A stretch of 64,000 nucleotides of DNA from Campylorhamphus procurvoides (GCA_013396655.1 WBMV01002770.1:248001-312000); one strand, 5' to 3'. Positions 25,221-37,857 are shown, counted from the first letter of the stretch. Program-made: numbers and translations. Notes: a model not told the origin generated them from the sequence alone.

Positions 25221-28200
25221 GGCAGGTGTGTGCCCATCACGCAATACAAAGAGAAAGGAGAGGTGAAAGATGCATTGAAACAGCAAATATTTCCTTTTCC
25301 CACTTTGATGTTTCTTTAAGGGAAAGAGAGGTATAGGAATCCCATCACAGTTCTTTTTATTCCCACTGAAAGACCTTATACCTTGTAATATGATCCTTGT
25401 GCATGCCAGGCAATCTACGAAAAAGAAATTCAGAGGAGACACCTTCCAGCTTTCCCTTGGGAACACTGAGCTGCCCTGTGCTCGAGAACTCTGAGTGTGA
25501 CCTTGAGGTATGAGCCTGAACCTCCTGTGCAGTCCTCTATTCCAGAGCTCCTGTGTTTCTGTGGCACTTCCCTCCTTCCTGGCCTCTCCCACTTAGGAAC
25601 AGGATGCATATCTGTAACCCTTTATTCCTGTGGGATCCAATGAACTCGCTACAGAAAGCAAATATAATGTCTCCTGTAGCACTTTTGTAAAGAATAATAA
25701 GAGGAGCAAACATCCCAGCAGATGTTGCCTCCCTTCCCAGCAACATTCAGTTCCAAACAATCTACATTAATGAAGAAAAATACAAATGCAGGATGTGGCA
25801 GTCGAGAGGGAGAAACAAAAAGTCACTGAGAGTGAATCAGTTTGTTCTGAAGGGCCATTACTGTGGCCAGCTGAGTGGGTGATTTGCAGCTCTCAATTTT
25901 CATGTGACAACTGACCCTCTTTGCTAAAAGACATAAAAATCATGGTAAGTGTGGCTGCTAGATACGTGGCTCAGAGCACAAGATTTTCTCATGTGCCACA
26001 GATGAAGCCATACTTAAATTTGCAGAGTGAATTGTATAACAGCTCCTTGACAAAGAAGGAGATTCAATAGTCACAGAGCAACACCACAGCTGTCTGGGCT
26101 AAAAAAAGTCTTCATGTCTTCTGAATGTTTGTCTCTGCCCACTTGCTCTTTTTGTGATTTTCTTCTATTTTTAATCTTCTTTATGACAAGACAGCTTTAT
26201 TGCATACTGATGAGACAAAACACAGCTCAGTGCCAGGCAATACAGTTTTTAGCAATTTTTTTGGGAGCCCTCATTATTTGACTGACAATATTTCAGAGAC
26301 TGTTTCAGGCACCCTGGGCTGATGGATTATGTTCTGCTGCTGTTTGGGGTGTAGGGGGAGAAGGTAAAAGGAGAGTGGTGACAGAGGACACCTGAGATCA
26401 GTGTTTTAAACTTTTGCTGTCAAAGTTTTTCTCTGCCAGTAGATCTTATGTTTCAATATGTGAATTATTTTGTCAAATATCAGATAAGATGCTCCCCACC
26501 TAAGTAACTATCAATATTGGACAGAACCTCAATTGATGTAGTTGAAGTGACTCAAGGCAAAAGAGCTTTACAGAGTTGGGTTGGATGTGACTGGCTCATT
26601 GCAATGGTGAAATACCCACTTTGCAGGTTAATTCCAGTCAAATCTGGACCATATTTTGCTATGGGTATAGAATATATATGGCAGTGTTAGGGGTATAGAA
26701 ATCTTGTACAACTAAGCTAACTTTGGATGTAACGTCTATAAACAAGGTAGGAGCTTGAAAATTGGGTCACTTAGATAAATCCCTGAATGGATTTAGGTGA
26801 CTACAGTAACCTTAATAGTTAATAAAATTACTGAAGGGTGAATTGAGCTACTTGGAATATCTATATAAACTATTCCTCCTGAGATGGGTGCCTGAAATAG
26901 AACTGAGTGTCTACAAAAACCACAAGCCCAATAAAATATGTACCCTACTTCTGCACGACTCCTCCCTGAGTCTACATGTTTCAAAGAAGGAATTAAAACC
27001 ACTGTGGTGCACAAAGCTTTCCCCAGCAACGTTGCTCTTTCCACATGCAATTATATATTTATGTCTTCATGGTTTCCCCAGAATACCTCCCTTAGAACAT
27101 TGGAGTCCTCAATTCTGGAAATCAATAAAACACATCTGGTAAGGACAATCTGGATGCCAACATGCTGTGATAGCTTTTGTAATACTTCCTGCATTCATTA
27201 TTAATGGTTCATTATGGAATTAATAATTTAGAATGGTCTCTGATAATTTTAACAGTCCCCAGTCTGTTATGGGGCTTCTATTATTATTATTATCTTATTT
27301 GGGTATAACTTTGTGTTCTGGGACCAATATCTTTCATATATTTTCAAAGCTTCAGGGACTAATCAAGGTACAGTAAAGCTCAGTTAAAATGGATATATAA
27401 ATGTTGCTTAATATAAAGAAAATCTAAGTTGCATGTGAATCTCACTTAACTTTTTTTCTTTGAAGCCTTCTACTTTTTTTCTGTATCAGTAACTCACTTC
27501 TCTCATATTCACTTTACAGGTATAAGAGGCCTGTCCCTTCTGGGGCCTGAATAAAGATGAGATGGAGAATTCTACTGTTTGAATCAAATCATGAATATCC
27601 AACAGTCCTTGGAGCTTAAGGTAGTGGCAGCCCAAGCAGGAAAGTTGGATTTTCACAGTCAGTATCAGCCTGCCACTCCAAAGGGAGAAAGTTCTTTCTT
27701 AGATGAGTTGAACAACAAAACCCGTGCTGACCAGTGACTTTAGAAGAAAATGTTTTGTCTATAATTTATTAAGTCCCTTTATAAACTGAGGTAAAAAGGC
27801 AGCTATTCCGAATATTTCTGTTGGAGCCATCTCAGAACACTTGTTCCAGAAAGATCTTTTGTTCCCAAATCTCCAGGTGGCAGAGGCCGCACGAAGGGAA
27901 GATGATCATTGGATAATAAACATGCAAGACAACTCAATTTGAGTCAAAAATAACTTTTCTATTAACCTCAGTGATATCAGGTTTTCAGCCCTATAATTTC
28001 TTATATTTCTTTTATCTACACATTGTCTGCCAAGTTAAGAACTTGCTGAGCAAACATGTTGTGTGTTATAAGTAACATGTAGAACTAAATACATATTCTT
28101 TAGATAGAGAAATATTTTTATCACGAATAACTTATTTATAATTAATATTTCACATGCTTTTAATACTTCACATTTTTCAAATCATGTTGCTTTTTCTGCA

Positions 28201-28860
28201 ATTTATATATACTTACCTACCTCAAATTGCATTGCACCAATCAGTAGAAAATATTAAGATTTAAGAATAAGAAAGTCTTTAAATGTTAATATATTCATAT
28301 TTTGAACATATTCTTCATATAAGCACTGGGTGAAGAAGGCTCCAAGGTTGGTGCCAGCTACCATCAGTAATGAGGGAGAAGGACTGCTAAAAGTGTGCAG
28401 GATTGGAGGAAGATAGACCTGGGTAATCCCAAACTTTATGGCTTGGTAGGCAGACTTTCTGTCTGGGAAAGGAAAAATGTTAATTTTCTTAAAGAGAACT
28501 TAAAAAAGAGATTTTATTCTACTTTTGAGGCTCACACTGAGGAGAGTTTTCCTTTTTTTTTATTTTAAATTTTTAGAAGATATTTCATGGCAGAATATCT
28601 TTTTTTGGACAACAAAGTTCTCCATCATTTCATGCACCTGCTCCAGAAATAACTGGCAAAGCTTGCAATGGGAGACGTGGAAAAGGAAGAAATAATTCAG
28701 TTTTTCCTTTTAGGAGTCAGATGGAAAAAATGCCTCATTTCCTGCAGATCACAGATAGTATTTTTTTGCTGCTTATGTATTTCCAAACTTTGGCCTCAGA
28801 TTAGATGATTTTCTACTATTATGTAAAAATAAAAGCAGCTTTTAGGAAATTCCAAGCATG
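25221..28860. other. Non-coding stretch, no recognised gene
   Basis: A 157-codon minus-strand frame (25119-25592) begins outside the CR1 fragment and runs into it, so it is not credible as a gene. A short ATT trinucleotide run lies at about 27280-27293. The part from about 28080 to 28320 is very AT-rich. I recognise nothing else. Confidence 0.55.
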
Positions 28861-29480
28861 GGAGAGACTGTTGCAATCTTTTAGTCTGGACTCCTGCGTT
28901 CCACAGGCCATAGGATTCCCTAGAATTAATTGCTGCTTTGAGCCCAAGAGCTGCTGAGTAATTAGAGCTTTTCACTTAGATAATCTTTTAATTATTTTTG
29001 CTGTCCTTCTCTGAAGTGTGTCCGATCCTTCAATGTACTTCTGGGGACACCAGAACTGGGCACGGTATTCCCAAGGGGTTTTATTCAATTTGCCAATTCA
29101 ATTTTTATTCAGTTCTTTTCTTGCTGTTGGTGCTGTCATGGTAGTTATGCCCAAGGATCATGTAAATCTACTTGGTGTTCACTGTTTTGTTATAAACTCA
29201 CATTCTCCTTATCATCACAATTTCCATGTTCCTACAGGATCATTTTTTCCTAGGGGAAATAAATCTCCTCTTCTGGAAGCATGACCTGTAATCCTTGTCA
29301 CAGATCTGCAGTTTGATGTTTGAAGTGCTCAATTTTGTATTCTTGCCAGAAGATCCAATGCTTTATTTCAGGCAACTTCACTGTTTTCATTCTACTCCTC
29401 TTTGTATCAGTTATTATCCTTCCAGATATTCAGGTTCCCTCAATGGTATGTATAAAACTGGGTATGGAAGTCACTACTGA
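28861..29480 (-). mobile_element. Ancient CR1-type LINE relic, minus strand
   Basis: Read on the + strand, this holds in order the patterns seen in old sauropsid CR1 copies in reverse orientation. First is a 3'-side segment (tttagtctggactcctgcgt, then cacaggccataggattccct). Then comes the antisense of the reverse-transcriptase carboxy region (cacgg and ggggacaccagaactgggca near 29041-29061), and then a longer diverged part. It is much older than the 37 kb and 47 kb copies and full of changes, with no intact frame in its own sense. The distal boundary is uncertain, and the 3'-most ~200 bp is the best supported. The open frames of 88 and 100 codons on the + strand are antisense accidents. Confidence 0.6.
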
Positions 29481-32400
29481 GATCCATGTTGGTTTTTGTT
29501 GTTGCAGGAAAATATTTATGAAATTCTGCATTTTCCAGTGTGTGCCAGATACAGTAAGACACCAGATTTTGCCTACTATTGATTTCAACATAAAAATCAG
29601 GACAGAAAAGGAACCTGACTGATAATATTCCTATCCTTACTCACTCTTCAGCATTCAGCTGAAACCTCAAAGTAAGATGTCTTTTATACTACCTTTAAGG
29701 AATTACCTGCCTCAGTAATGTCATCATCTCTCACGATGGTTTTCATCAAGTTGTGTGTAGTGGATGGTTGATATAATAACACAACCAGCTCGCTCAGTCT
29801 GGATCCATCATTTATAAGGGATTTTTCCTATCAAGCTGTGCTGTTTTATGCATTTTGACAGACAATACCCAGCTAATTTAAACACAATACTTGAGTAAAT
29901 AAATACAAAATGTGGCCCTGCATCCTTGTTAGTTGAATTTTAAGTTGAAAGATTACTTTATTATCTCACCATTGGATCTGTCAAGTTTCCACATATGTGC
30001 ATTTTACAATGATAAATGTATGAGCAGGAGGTTATTTTGATCCCTTTCATCTTTTCAGGAGCTCAGTTTAACATGCCTGTGTTTCCATGCAGAAGGTCTT
30101 TTACAGGTCCTACATTGAATATATAGCAATGGGCCTTACATGAATTTAGTATAAATCATGTTTCTTCTGTCCAGTTAGGCTGTTTGTAATTATGGGCCTC
30201 ATTAATGTCATAGCATATGTTGTTTAGGATGCATAATCAGGACTACTGAAATGTGTTAGAATGCAATTTAAGGCTCAGGGCTACAAGCCTGAGGGATTTG
30301 CACTGGCACTAATGGGAGTCACACATATGAAAGTGTTCATTGACTTACAAAATTCATCTTCCTTCCTCTGTGCTATCAGTAATTTTGAAGAAATATCTCT
30401 AATTTCTATCAAACCTGGCCACAATGCACTAAACATAATCCCTCAGCACAATGCAATAATGGTTAGAGAAATGAAAGTCTTTCTGAAAACAGCATGCTAA
30501 TACATCTTTTAAAAATTGAAAATCTTCCAAAAATGCAACTTCCAGTGCAATAACACAGCTGGTTCAAAGCTTTCCTTTGAAAGTGCTTTTAGTCAGTTTG
30601 GGGGTTGGTTTACATTTCCAGAGAAATGAAATTAGTCACAAAAATTGGCTGTTCCTTCAGCAAGTGTCAGTACCTTATAAAAATGCAATCATATATTTCA
30701 GTCAGAGAACAAAATCTAAAGTCATTTTATACGACAGTAAAGAATCTCATGGAAATATCATGTAGGTGTCTGATGTTCTGCCTGCCCCCCATGAGCTGGG
30801 TGGTACTCGTAGATCTAGAGAAGGCAGTAAGTTAAACACTGCTGGCAATGGTCTTTAAATTCTTTTTAAGCCAAATGGGACTGCCTGAGTTGATAGTTGG
30901 TGTTAATCCTTTCAATGGAGACCCACAGTTCTCTGTGGGATAAAACCCAGACATGTTTATGAATGGCTGTGTAACAGCAACCAGTTTTCCTCTATGAACC
31001 TCTCCTGCTCTTGGCCCACTGGATCAGCTGTGGTTCAGATTATGCTCCAGGCTGTTTTCGAATGAAAGCTGCTGCCAGATGAGTGCAGATGGAAATTATA
31101 ACCCTCAGAGGGAGCTAAAAATCAATATTCATAGAAGGGACTCAACTTTCAAACACAGCTGAATGTGAGAGGGATGACAGTTCTCTTTCTTAGTTTAATC
31201 TGTTGTGGAAGAAGAAGGGGAGGCATAGCTTGGGAAGGTGATTCCATCCAGCCCAGGAAGTACTGTGGATGTGATTTATACAAACATTTAAATCAAGAAC
31301 TGTGAAGGTCATAAGCATTATATTTGCTTTATAGATATGTCATACTTGGTTTCTCAGCCTCTGACATGAGATCTCAACCTTGGAGTAAATCAAGGCTTGA
31401 GTATGTCTAAGAGAAAATATAAACCGGAGCAGCCTCAAGGTCTCTGGTGTTTGGGGACTCCCAAAATGTAGGGCTCCTGTGCTTCCTGGGAGTCATTTAC
31501 CACCCAGGCTGCATCTTTTCCTGGATGCTGGAGTCAAAGTGGTTGGACTATTATACCTGTATTTTATCTGTCCTACACGCAGTTAGGTCTATCAGATTAT
31601 GTTCTTCAAAATTATTTGCCTTTGACAATGCTGCATTCTGAATGTATATTTATAGAAATGTTATTAAGGAAGGGAATCTTTCATTGCTCCAAGTATTCTA
31701 TGATGCTATTTCCCCCTCACCATATCATAGTGGAGTGTAGGAACAGACAGCTTTATAATAAGATAGAATGTAATTGATAATGCAGACTTGCTTGATAGTG
31801 AAAAATGAGACTGTCACCAGGCTCATGGAAAATCATTTTGGTAGAACAACCTTGGAACTGAAAGCAAGGAAAAAACCCAAACCAGACAACTGGTGTCTAT
31901 TAAAATGAGTTCATACACTGCTTGCACATTCCATGCTGGTTTAACAACTTCATTCTTGATTAGACCATCTTTGATCTCATTTGTCATTATCAAATCATTG
32001 GACGTACTAATGTTTCTCTGAAAGACCAATAGACTGAAATAATCAATAAACCAGACACTTCTTAGGGCAGAATTCAGCCCATCTTCCTTGTTTTCAATAA
32101 TACTTTATTCTCTACCTGCTCCTATTCTTCTTTTTCATGCATTTCTGCTCACTTACACTCTGAAGGGTTTTGAATAAATATTTTAGTCTATTTTTCTAAT
32201 TAATTAAGAATTAGTTTGATGAGAAAAATGTTATAACCATCTCCAAACACACGAGGGTTACTAAAAAAACAGAGGAGAGACCTTACTTAGAGTAATTTAT
32301 ATTGACTTTCTATTCTGAGTAGTGGTATAAATTAAAAGGAATTACAATGAAGGTGATTAGACACAACATGCGCAGCAAAATAACCTAAAACTGAAAAGAT

Positions 32401-32492
32401 ATTTCAAAATAGGCAAAGAAAATCCCCTGATCTTCTTGTTTCTGCATCACCAGAGTTAATGCATTGATCATATATATCCATTTGAACAGGGA
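29481..32492. other. Non-coding stretch, no recognised gene
   Basis: AT-rich unique sequence. There are no domain-bearing frames, RNA genes or clear repeats. Possible eroded CR1 terminal motif (attctatgatg) at about 31686-31697 is too short to call. Confidence 0.55.
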
Positions 32493-32630
32493 CCTGAGAA
32501 ACAAATGAGGATTAAAGATACTCCAGAGGAACTTCTGCATTACTGGAACCCTTCTATGCACATTTTAAAGTGGGCCTGAGACACAAATGAACAATAAATA
32601 TGCTCTAGAGAAATTCCTGCATTAGCAGAC
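32493..32630. repeat. Diverged direct repeat, 82-bp period
   Basis: A unit of about 55 bp starting at 32493 (cctgagaaacaaatgagg) recurs at 32575 (cctgagacacaaatgaac). Both copies continue through matching words (ctccagaggaacttctgcat and ctctagagaaattcctgcat). The offset is 82 bp. It is an imperfect local duplication not explained by any repeat family I know. Confidence 0.75.
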
Positions 32631-33039
32631 CTAAGTGGTGCACTAGGCATTTCCCACCTCTAGATTTTATGATTCTTTGAGAGATCTGTAATTAAGCTGT
32701 GGATGCTTAAAGTGCTTTCTGATGAAATAAGATATAGCATGGACATTAGTAAGCCAGCCTTTCATAGGCTGGAGATTATTTTACAAAAACAAAAAAGAAG
32801 AGCCAAGGCCTGAGAGACTTGCACTCTCTCTCTGAACCAAACTTCACAATTTCAAGTGATATCCAAGACACAACTTCATGAGATGTCCTTCCCTAGGAGG
32901 ATATCTCATGTATAAAGCCTAAAACCTAGTGAAAATCATCACCTCACAGCTTCCATATCTGTTCTCATTTAAAATTCAACTTTCCTTGAAAGCAAAGAGC
33001 ACTAGTCAGAATTCCAGTCAGAGGTCATAGTTTCCTGTG

Positions 33040-33393
33040 GAACTGGGACATTCTTTGTCCCCTGCCAGCACAGGCAGCTCCCTGGTGTGGGGTCCCACAG
33101 GAGAGGTGATGCTGTGTGCTCGATCCATGGCCATGGAACCGCTCAGGATTTTGCATGTAAGAGATTTCCATTTCCCCTTCCTTGCTGCCCCTGAATGTGG
33201 GACCCCACACTCTGCTAGAGGAAACTGTGGGGACTGCAGAAGTGCCCTGGTGCAAAGAGCCTGGCTGTTTGCTGTCACACATGGCCAGCCCACTGCCCAA
33301 ATTCCCCAAGGGGAGCTCAGCATTGTTCCCAAACCACAGCACTGCACCAGCTCCTGAGAGGAAATGAACCCCATCCCAGCTGGCACCAGGACA
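33040..33393 (-). mobile_element. Probable avian ERV LTR fragment, minus strand
   Basis: Read on the minus strand from about 33393, the sequence begins tgtcctggtgccagctggga, continues with a tttcctct-like stretch, and then has gagctggtgcagtgctgtgg. This order resembles the 5' end of a common avian endogenous-retrovirus LTR. The first ~90 bp are the best match; the rest to about 33040 is assigned by proximity and GC-rich character. Two overlapping 165-codon minus-strand frames cross it in different registers and neither resembles a retroviral protein. No internal coding region or second LTR is visible, so this would be a solo or truncated LTR. Confidence 0.5.
33085..33210. repeat. Perfect 15-bp inverted repeat, 96-bp loop
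   Basis: gtgtggggtcccaca at 33085-33099 is the exact reverse complement of tgtgggaccccacac at 33196-33210. Each arm is also nearly self-complementary. Between the arms lies a 12-bp perfect palindrome ccatggccatgg (33125-33136). The stem lies within the probable LTR fragment. Confidence 0.9.
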
Positions 33394-35091
33394 CTCCTCC
33401 AAAATGCAGTGCAGCCAGTGAAGCAACAGCACCAAACCCAAAGCAAAGATGCACGTGTTAAATCTTTCTTCATTTCTTTTCCCTGCCTGGCATCCTGATT
33501 TAGGCAAACTTCCATGCCACACGTCAGGTTTATCCAGACAAAGCTACATGTTGGATGTTTAATAATTCCTCAGCAATAACTGTTGCTGACATTCGGTGTG
33601 TGCTTGGCATGTTGACTGAAAAGTCATTGTATTTTAAAATGGAGTTAAATATTGACTCCAATAAAGACAAAGAAGAAACACTGTCTTGTACATTTCACTC
33701 CAGCTTCCTCTGATTTCAAAAGAGTGAATTTTCTAGGATTTAATCATGTAGACAAGTATCATTTGCTGTATAAGTTGCTTTGATAGAACAAAATGTTAAC
33801 TTTATCAAGCTGCTAAGCACACAGAGTGACAACTTTTCATATTGTTTTTATTAACAATAAATGATTTTGAAGCACTCATGACCTGACATAACACTGTAAT
33901 ACTACCACAATCTTTGCTGCAGCACGTCACTGAAAATAGGCCAATAAAGTGCTATCTGATTTTCTGTTCAAATGTGTGATTATTCTTTAACAAGTTTTTG
34001 GCTGGCTCGTCAAAGAATGGGGCAATGGCAAGACAGAGGGTCTGAGCTGATTTTATTAGAGAAAGTGTATTTGCTCTGAGCTGGATGCCAGCTGAGAATA
34101 TGAGATGCCTGAGCTGAGCTTGGAGCTTGCATACCTTGCTCAGAGCAAGCTTTCTTGCTCCGCTGCTGACTCTTTAGGCCTTGGAACAGGATTTCCAGGA
34201 CAGGGTTTTTACTGTTTTTAGGAGGTATCACTGGTATTTTGAAATACGTGTTGGTTAGCCAAAATTCAGCCCTTTTCTATAGTGGTGGTTTTATATAGAA
34301 AATACCTTCTCATATCCTGAGTTCTCAAACTGGAATATGGGGAAAGAGGGAGCAGGAGGAGGGAGAACTCACCACCTGTTTATTGAAGATGCTGCACTCT
34401 GTGAAAAAGCACATCAAGAAATAAAACAGAAGGGGGAAAGAAAAGGCAGAGAAGGCACTTCTTTAGCTCAATGGTTAGCTTTTATCTCCTAAAAAAGCCC
34501 CATTTTCTTGGTCACTGCTCTAGAAGCCTGTTCTGTGCATTTTGTGTTGAAAAACACTTCAAAAATACTATTAATTCCAAGAGAGAAAAGTTGATTTTTG
34601 AATGCATTTGCTGTTTAATAATCTCTATTCAAATTGTTTATTTGGTTCCTCCTCTGAGAATTTTTTCATTCCAGTCAGATTAAGATAAACTAAGCTACAG
34701 GGAGTTATGGTCATGGGAGAAGACAATGCTTTGGCTACATATTTAGAAATATAGAATGTTTCTCTCTTCCCAAGCTTCTTTATGGCAGGATGTAAAACTG
34801 AGAATTAACAGCAAACTGTTCATTTGAAATGAACGGTCCTCTAGGGCTTATAAAGTATATTATAGCATAGAAATTTCTTTATTTATTTGCTACAGTTGTG
34901 AAAAATGCACTTTATCTGACAGCTATTTTAAAAAATACCTTGCATAGAACTGGTTAATTATAGAATTCTTCTCAGATTTAATCACCCCAGATGAGGACTC
35001 TCAATTGCCTTGCATTCACAAAGTGAATAGTTTATCCCCTTCAAACATTTGGGGCTGATGTTTTGCTGTTCAGTCTTTGTAGCACCCATCT
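33394..35091. other. Non-coding stretch, no recognised gene
   Basis: AT-rich, with only short chance frames. Near 34100-34160 there is a gagctgagcttggagctt-type CT/AG-rich patch. Nothing else is recognised. Confidence 0.55.
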
Positions 35092-35160
35092 GACCTTGGA
35101 TGTTTCCAGGGATGGGGCAGCCACAGCTTCCTTGTGCCAGAGTTTTGCCATCTCTCACCT
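35092..35160 (-). mobile_element. Short CR1 relic, minus strand
   Basis: The + strand reads gaccttggatgtttccaggg then atggggcagccacagcttcc. This is the pattern of an internal 3' part of CR1 in reverse orientation. Only about 70 bp is convincing and no terminal repeat motif remains. A 153-codon + strand frame crosses it by accident. Confidence 0.65.
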
Positions 35161-36749
35161 GCCATTCAATGCACACGAGATGGGAATTTTAATCCATCCA
35201 TCCATGTTGTCTGGTTGGACAGATCACGGAATAAGAGAAAATCAGGCTTTTGCTTTCCTGATGCTCTTTGCCCTAAAAGTCTTTGCAGTGATGGAAGTGT
35301 TAAGTGCCTGTTTCCAGAATGGGCAGCTGAGTCATGTGGAGGAGCAGTGCAAGGACACCCAGGCCAGTTCTGCACGGAGGGGTCTGGCTGGAAGGGCTGG
35401 TTGGCCCAGGCTCAGCATCCTCACAGCCCAGGCTGGCTCTGCAGGGACCTTCCAAAGGTTTCAGCACTTCTTCATCTGGTTCATCTTGGTGCGAGAGAAC
35501 CTCATCAGCTCTAGCTCAGCATAACATGGATGTGCAGATGGTTTTAAGTTTTGGAATACTCTTGTATGTATTCCCAGTGTTGTCTATGTAACAGGATTTG
35601 AAAGTGAAAAGAATTGGGAGTACAAGTCAAAGAAACATTTTAGAGGCATTTCAAACCCAGAAGCAGAAAAGAATAAGAATTGACAGCTCAAAAACCTGAT
35701 GTTAAATGAACAATTCCAGCCATTAAATATCCTTTGTAGGTTTAAGTCCTCTTAAACTACTTAGCAGTTCTTAAAACGTTTATTTTCTATACTCCTCTCA
35801 CTTATTCGATTTAATTTTGTATTTTAAGTGTTTAATTATCTGTGGTAGAATTGCCACTTCTGTCACAACTTTCACATACTGACAGCACACATATCTTAGA
35901 TATTGCCTGAATGTATTCTCTGCTTTTATATCTATCTATCTATATAATATTTTTGTTTAAATTGAAAGAGACAAAACATTCTTTTTATATTACTCATTTT
36001 TATTTTAACATTCAAATAAATAAATGTTGCTCCCACTAAAGAAATTCTGACAAGGTCTAAGCAGTTTATGCTTCCCCTCAAATATAACAATGTTTCAGGT
36101 AGATTAAACATTGACAAAAAGTTAAATCAAATTATATTCTCTACGCTCAATTTTCTTTGGGGAACCAAAACTCAGTGAAGTGTAAAAGTCTAATTAATTA
36201 TGTAGTATGCTAATAATTTTTAAATTAAGAACACTCGTGATTTAACTGTAACATGCCATGAATGTGTTGCCATTGACTATGACAAGAAGATAATGAGAGC
36301 TAAAAAAAAATTAAAAAAAATAAGAAACCAGTTGCCAGTGCTGTGGAGATTCATACAATAATGATGGACAGCAGAATATCAAGCCTGACTCAGGCAAAAG
36401 GGATATTTCTTACAACCCTGAGGGATGGGAAAGGAGTATATTACTGTTTTCTCAAAAACAAGCTCCCAGCTTCTGGACAAATACTCCTTAAAGGTGTTCT
36501 GAGGCAAAAATTGCACCATGATCATCATATCTGTGGCTATATTTAAACATGCTATTACTTGCCACTTGTATTTCTATTCTTTGAACCCATTTCAGTTCTT
36601 CCAGGCAAAGCACCTCATGGCACAGCATGAATTTTGCAGTGTAGAAAAAGGTATTTTTTCCCTCCTTAAACCTCCTGCTTGATCAGTTTTTTGTTGTAAG
36701 AATTAGTCAGCAGTGCTTACTTCCCTTCTTTATTGCAATTTCTGATTTT
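35161..36749. other. Non-coding stretch with simple repeats
   Basis: The segment 35330-35520 is GC-richer and unidentified. A (TATC)n microsatellite lies at 35929-35946, and an A-rich run lies near 36302-36325. No gene is recognised. Confidence 0.55.
35929..35946. repeat. (TATC)n microsatellite
   Basis: tatctatctatctatata: about three and a half tetranucleotide units followed by a TA run. It is short, and variability cannot be judged from one sequence. Confidence 0.85.
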
Positions 36750-37060
36750 TTCCAAGGCTATGAGCCCTGGTTTGCTCAGCCTCCCTCACCACAGTTGCTG
36801 TTCCATATCTCTGACAACACTATTAATCTTCCCTAGGTCTATTTTATCCTTTTTTGAGATATGGACATTGCATGTAATAAGATATGAACACATCCCACAG
36901 GCAGTGGGATAATTCACTCCCAAGGCTCCAGTTCCTTTATTCATTATTCACAACAGCCTGTATGACTTCTCATGGCTACTGTATGCAGAGTTGCTGTTTA
37001 TTACATCTGTGATATACCCTTCTAAAATTGGCATCAGGTGGCTTCCCTGAGCACCTACAT
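36750..37060 (-). mobile_element. Possible ancient CR1-type relic, minus strand
   Basis: The + strand contains, in order, tttccaaggctatgagccct, cagcctccctcaccacag, and then ttttttgagatatggacatt. These parallel the antisense of the CR1 reverse-transcriptase carboxy region in old sauropsid copies, as at 28.9-29.5 kb. Divergence is high and the edges are guesses. An alternative is a chance resemblance in pyrimidine-rich sequence. Confidence 0.4.
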
Positions 37061-37333
37061 CTCTTCTGTGGATGCATCTTCACAGCCTTGAGAGATCACT
37101 CTGGAATGGGAACTTTCTCTCATTTTGGTCTTGTATTAAGGTGAGATGTGGTACGTAGCTATGGCATGTAGGGATGAACTCTAGCTACAGATGATTCACA
37201 AAGCTACATTGATTCTTCTCCTCATGTAACTCACATTCCTGACCTCATCACTGCTCTCCCATGTGCTTAGTCTGGTTGATGGTATGGGGCAGTAAAACTT
37301 TGACTTCTCACATTCCATGTCCCCTCCTTCTCA
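37061..37333. other. Non-coding stretch, no recognised gene
   Basis: Unique-looking spacer between a possible old CR1 relic and a younger CR1 copy. No feature is recognised. Confidence 0.5.
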
Positions 37334-37857
37334 TGAGACCCCACCTGCAGAGCTGCTCCAGCCTTGGGATCCAGCACAGAAGGACATGGAGCTGCTGGAG
37401 AGTCCAGAGGAGGCACCAGGATGGTCAGAGGATGGAGCAGCTCTGCTGGGAGGGAAGGCTGGGGCAGATGGGATTGTCCAGCCTGGAGAAGAGAAGCTTT
37501 GGGGGACCTCATTGTGGCCTTGCAGTGCCTGAAGGGAACCTGCAAGAAGGATGGAGAGAGATCATTGACGAGGGATGGAGGGACAGGACAAGGGGAATGG
37601 ATTCCCACTGCCAGAGGGCAGGGATGGATGGGATATTGGGAAGGAATCCTTCCCTGGGAGGGTGGGCAGGCCCTGGCACAGGGTGCCCAGAGAAGCTGTG
37701 GCTGCCCCTGGATCCCTGGCAGTGTCCAAGGCCAGGTTGGACAGGGCTTGGAGCACCCTGGGCTGGTGGAAGGTGTCCCTGCCCATGGCAGGGGTGGGAT
37801 GAGATGATCTGTAAAGTCCCTTCCAACCCAAACCTTTCTGTGACTCCGTGATTCTCT
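37334..37857 (+). mobile_element. CR1 LINE 3' end, sense on +, well preserved
   Basis: About 520 bp of a 5'-truncated CR1. It starts at tgagaccccacctgcagagc, inside the region coding for the carboxy part of ORF2, and passes through the gagaagagaagctttggggg segment (sense of SLEKRRL-type text) and the stretch approximating GRVGRPWHRVPREAVAAPGS. It then enters the 3' UTR (gtaaagtcccttccaaccca) and ends in tctgtgactccgtgattct, the terminal short repeat typical of CR1. The reading frame is broken by frameshifts, so no protein is made. Open frames of 147 and 196 codons on + and several on - are fragments or shadows of this relic. It is one of the least diverged copies in the window. Confidence 0.93.

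Noticed and set aside
27280..27293. ATT trinucleotide run as a microsatellite of note
   Set aside because: Fewer than five units; ordinary in AT-rich DNA.
31686..31697. attctatgatg resembling a CR1 3' terminus
   Set aside because: Only about 11 bp with no CR1 sequence upstream.
33018..33522. Two overlapping 165-codon minus-strand frames
   Set aside because: They overlap each other in different registers over a probable LTR fragment and show no known domain; chance frames in GC-rich repeat DNA.
37261..37851. 196-codon + strand open frame
   Set aside because: It lies across the CR1 3' end at 37334-37857 in a register that does not follow the ORF2 carboxy end. It is a repeat-derived shadow.
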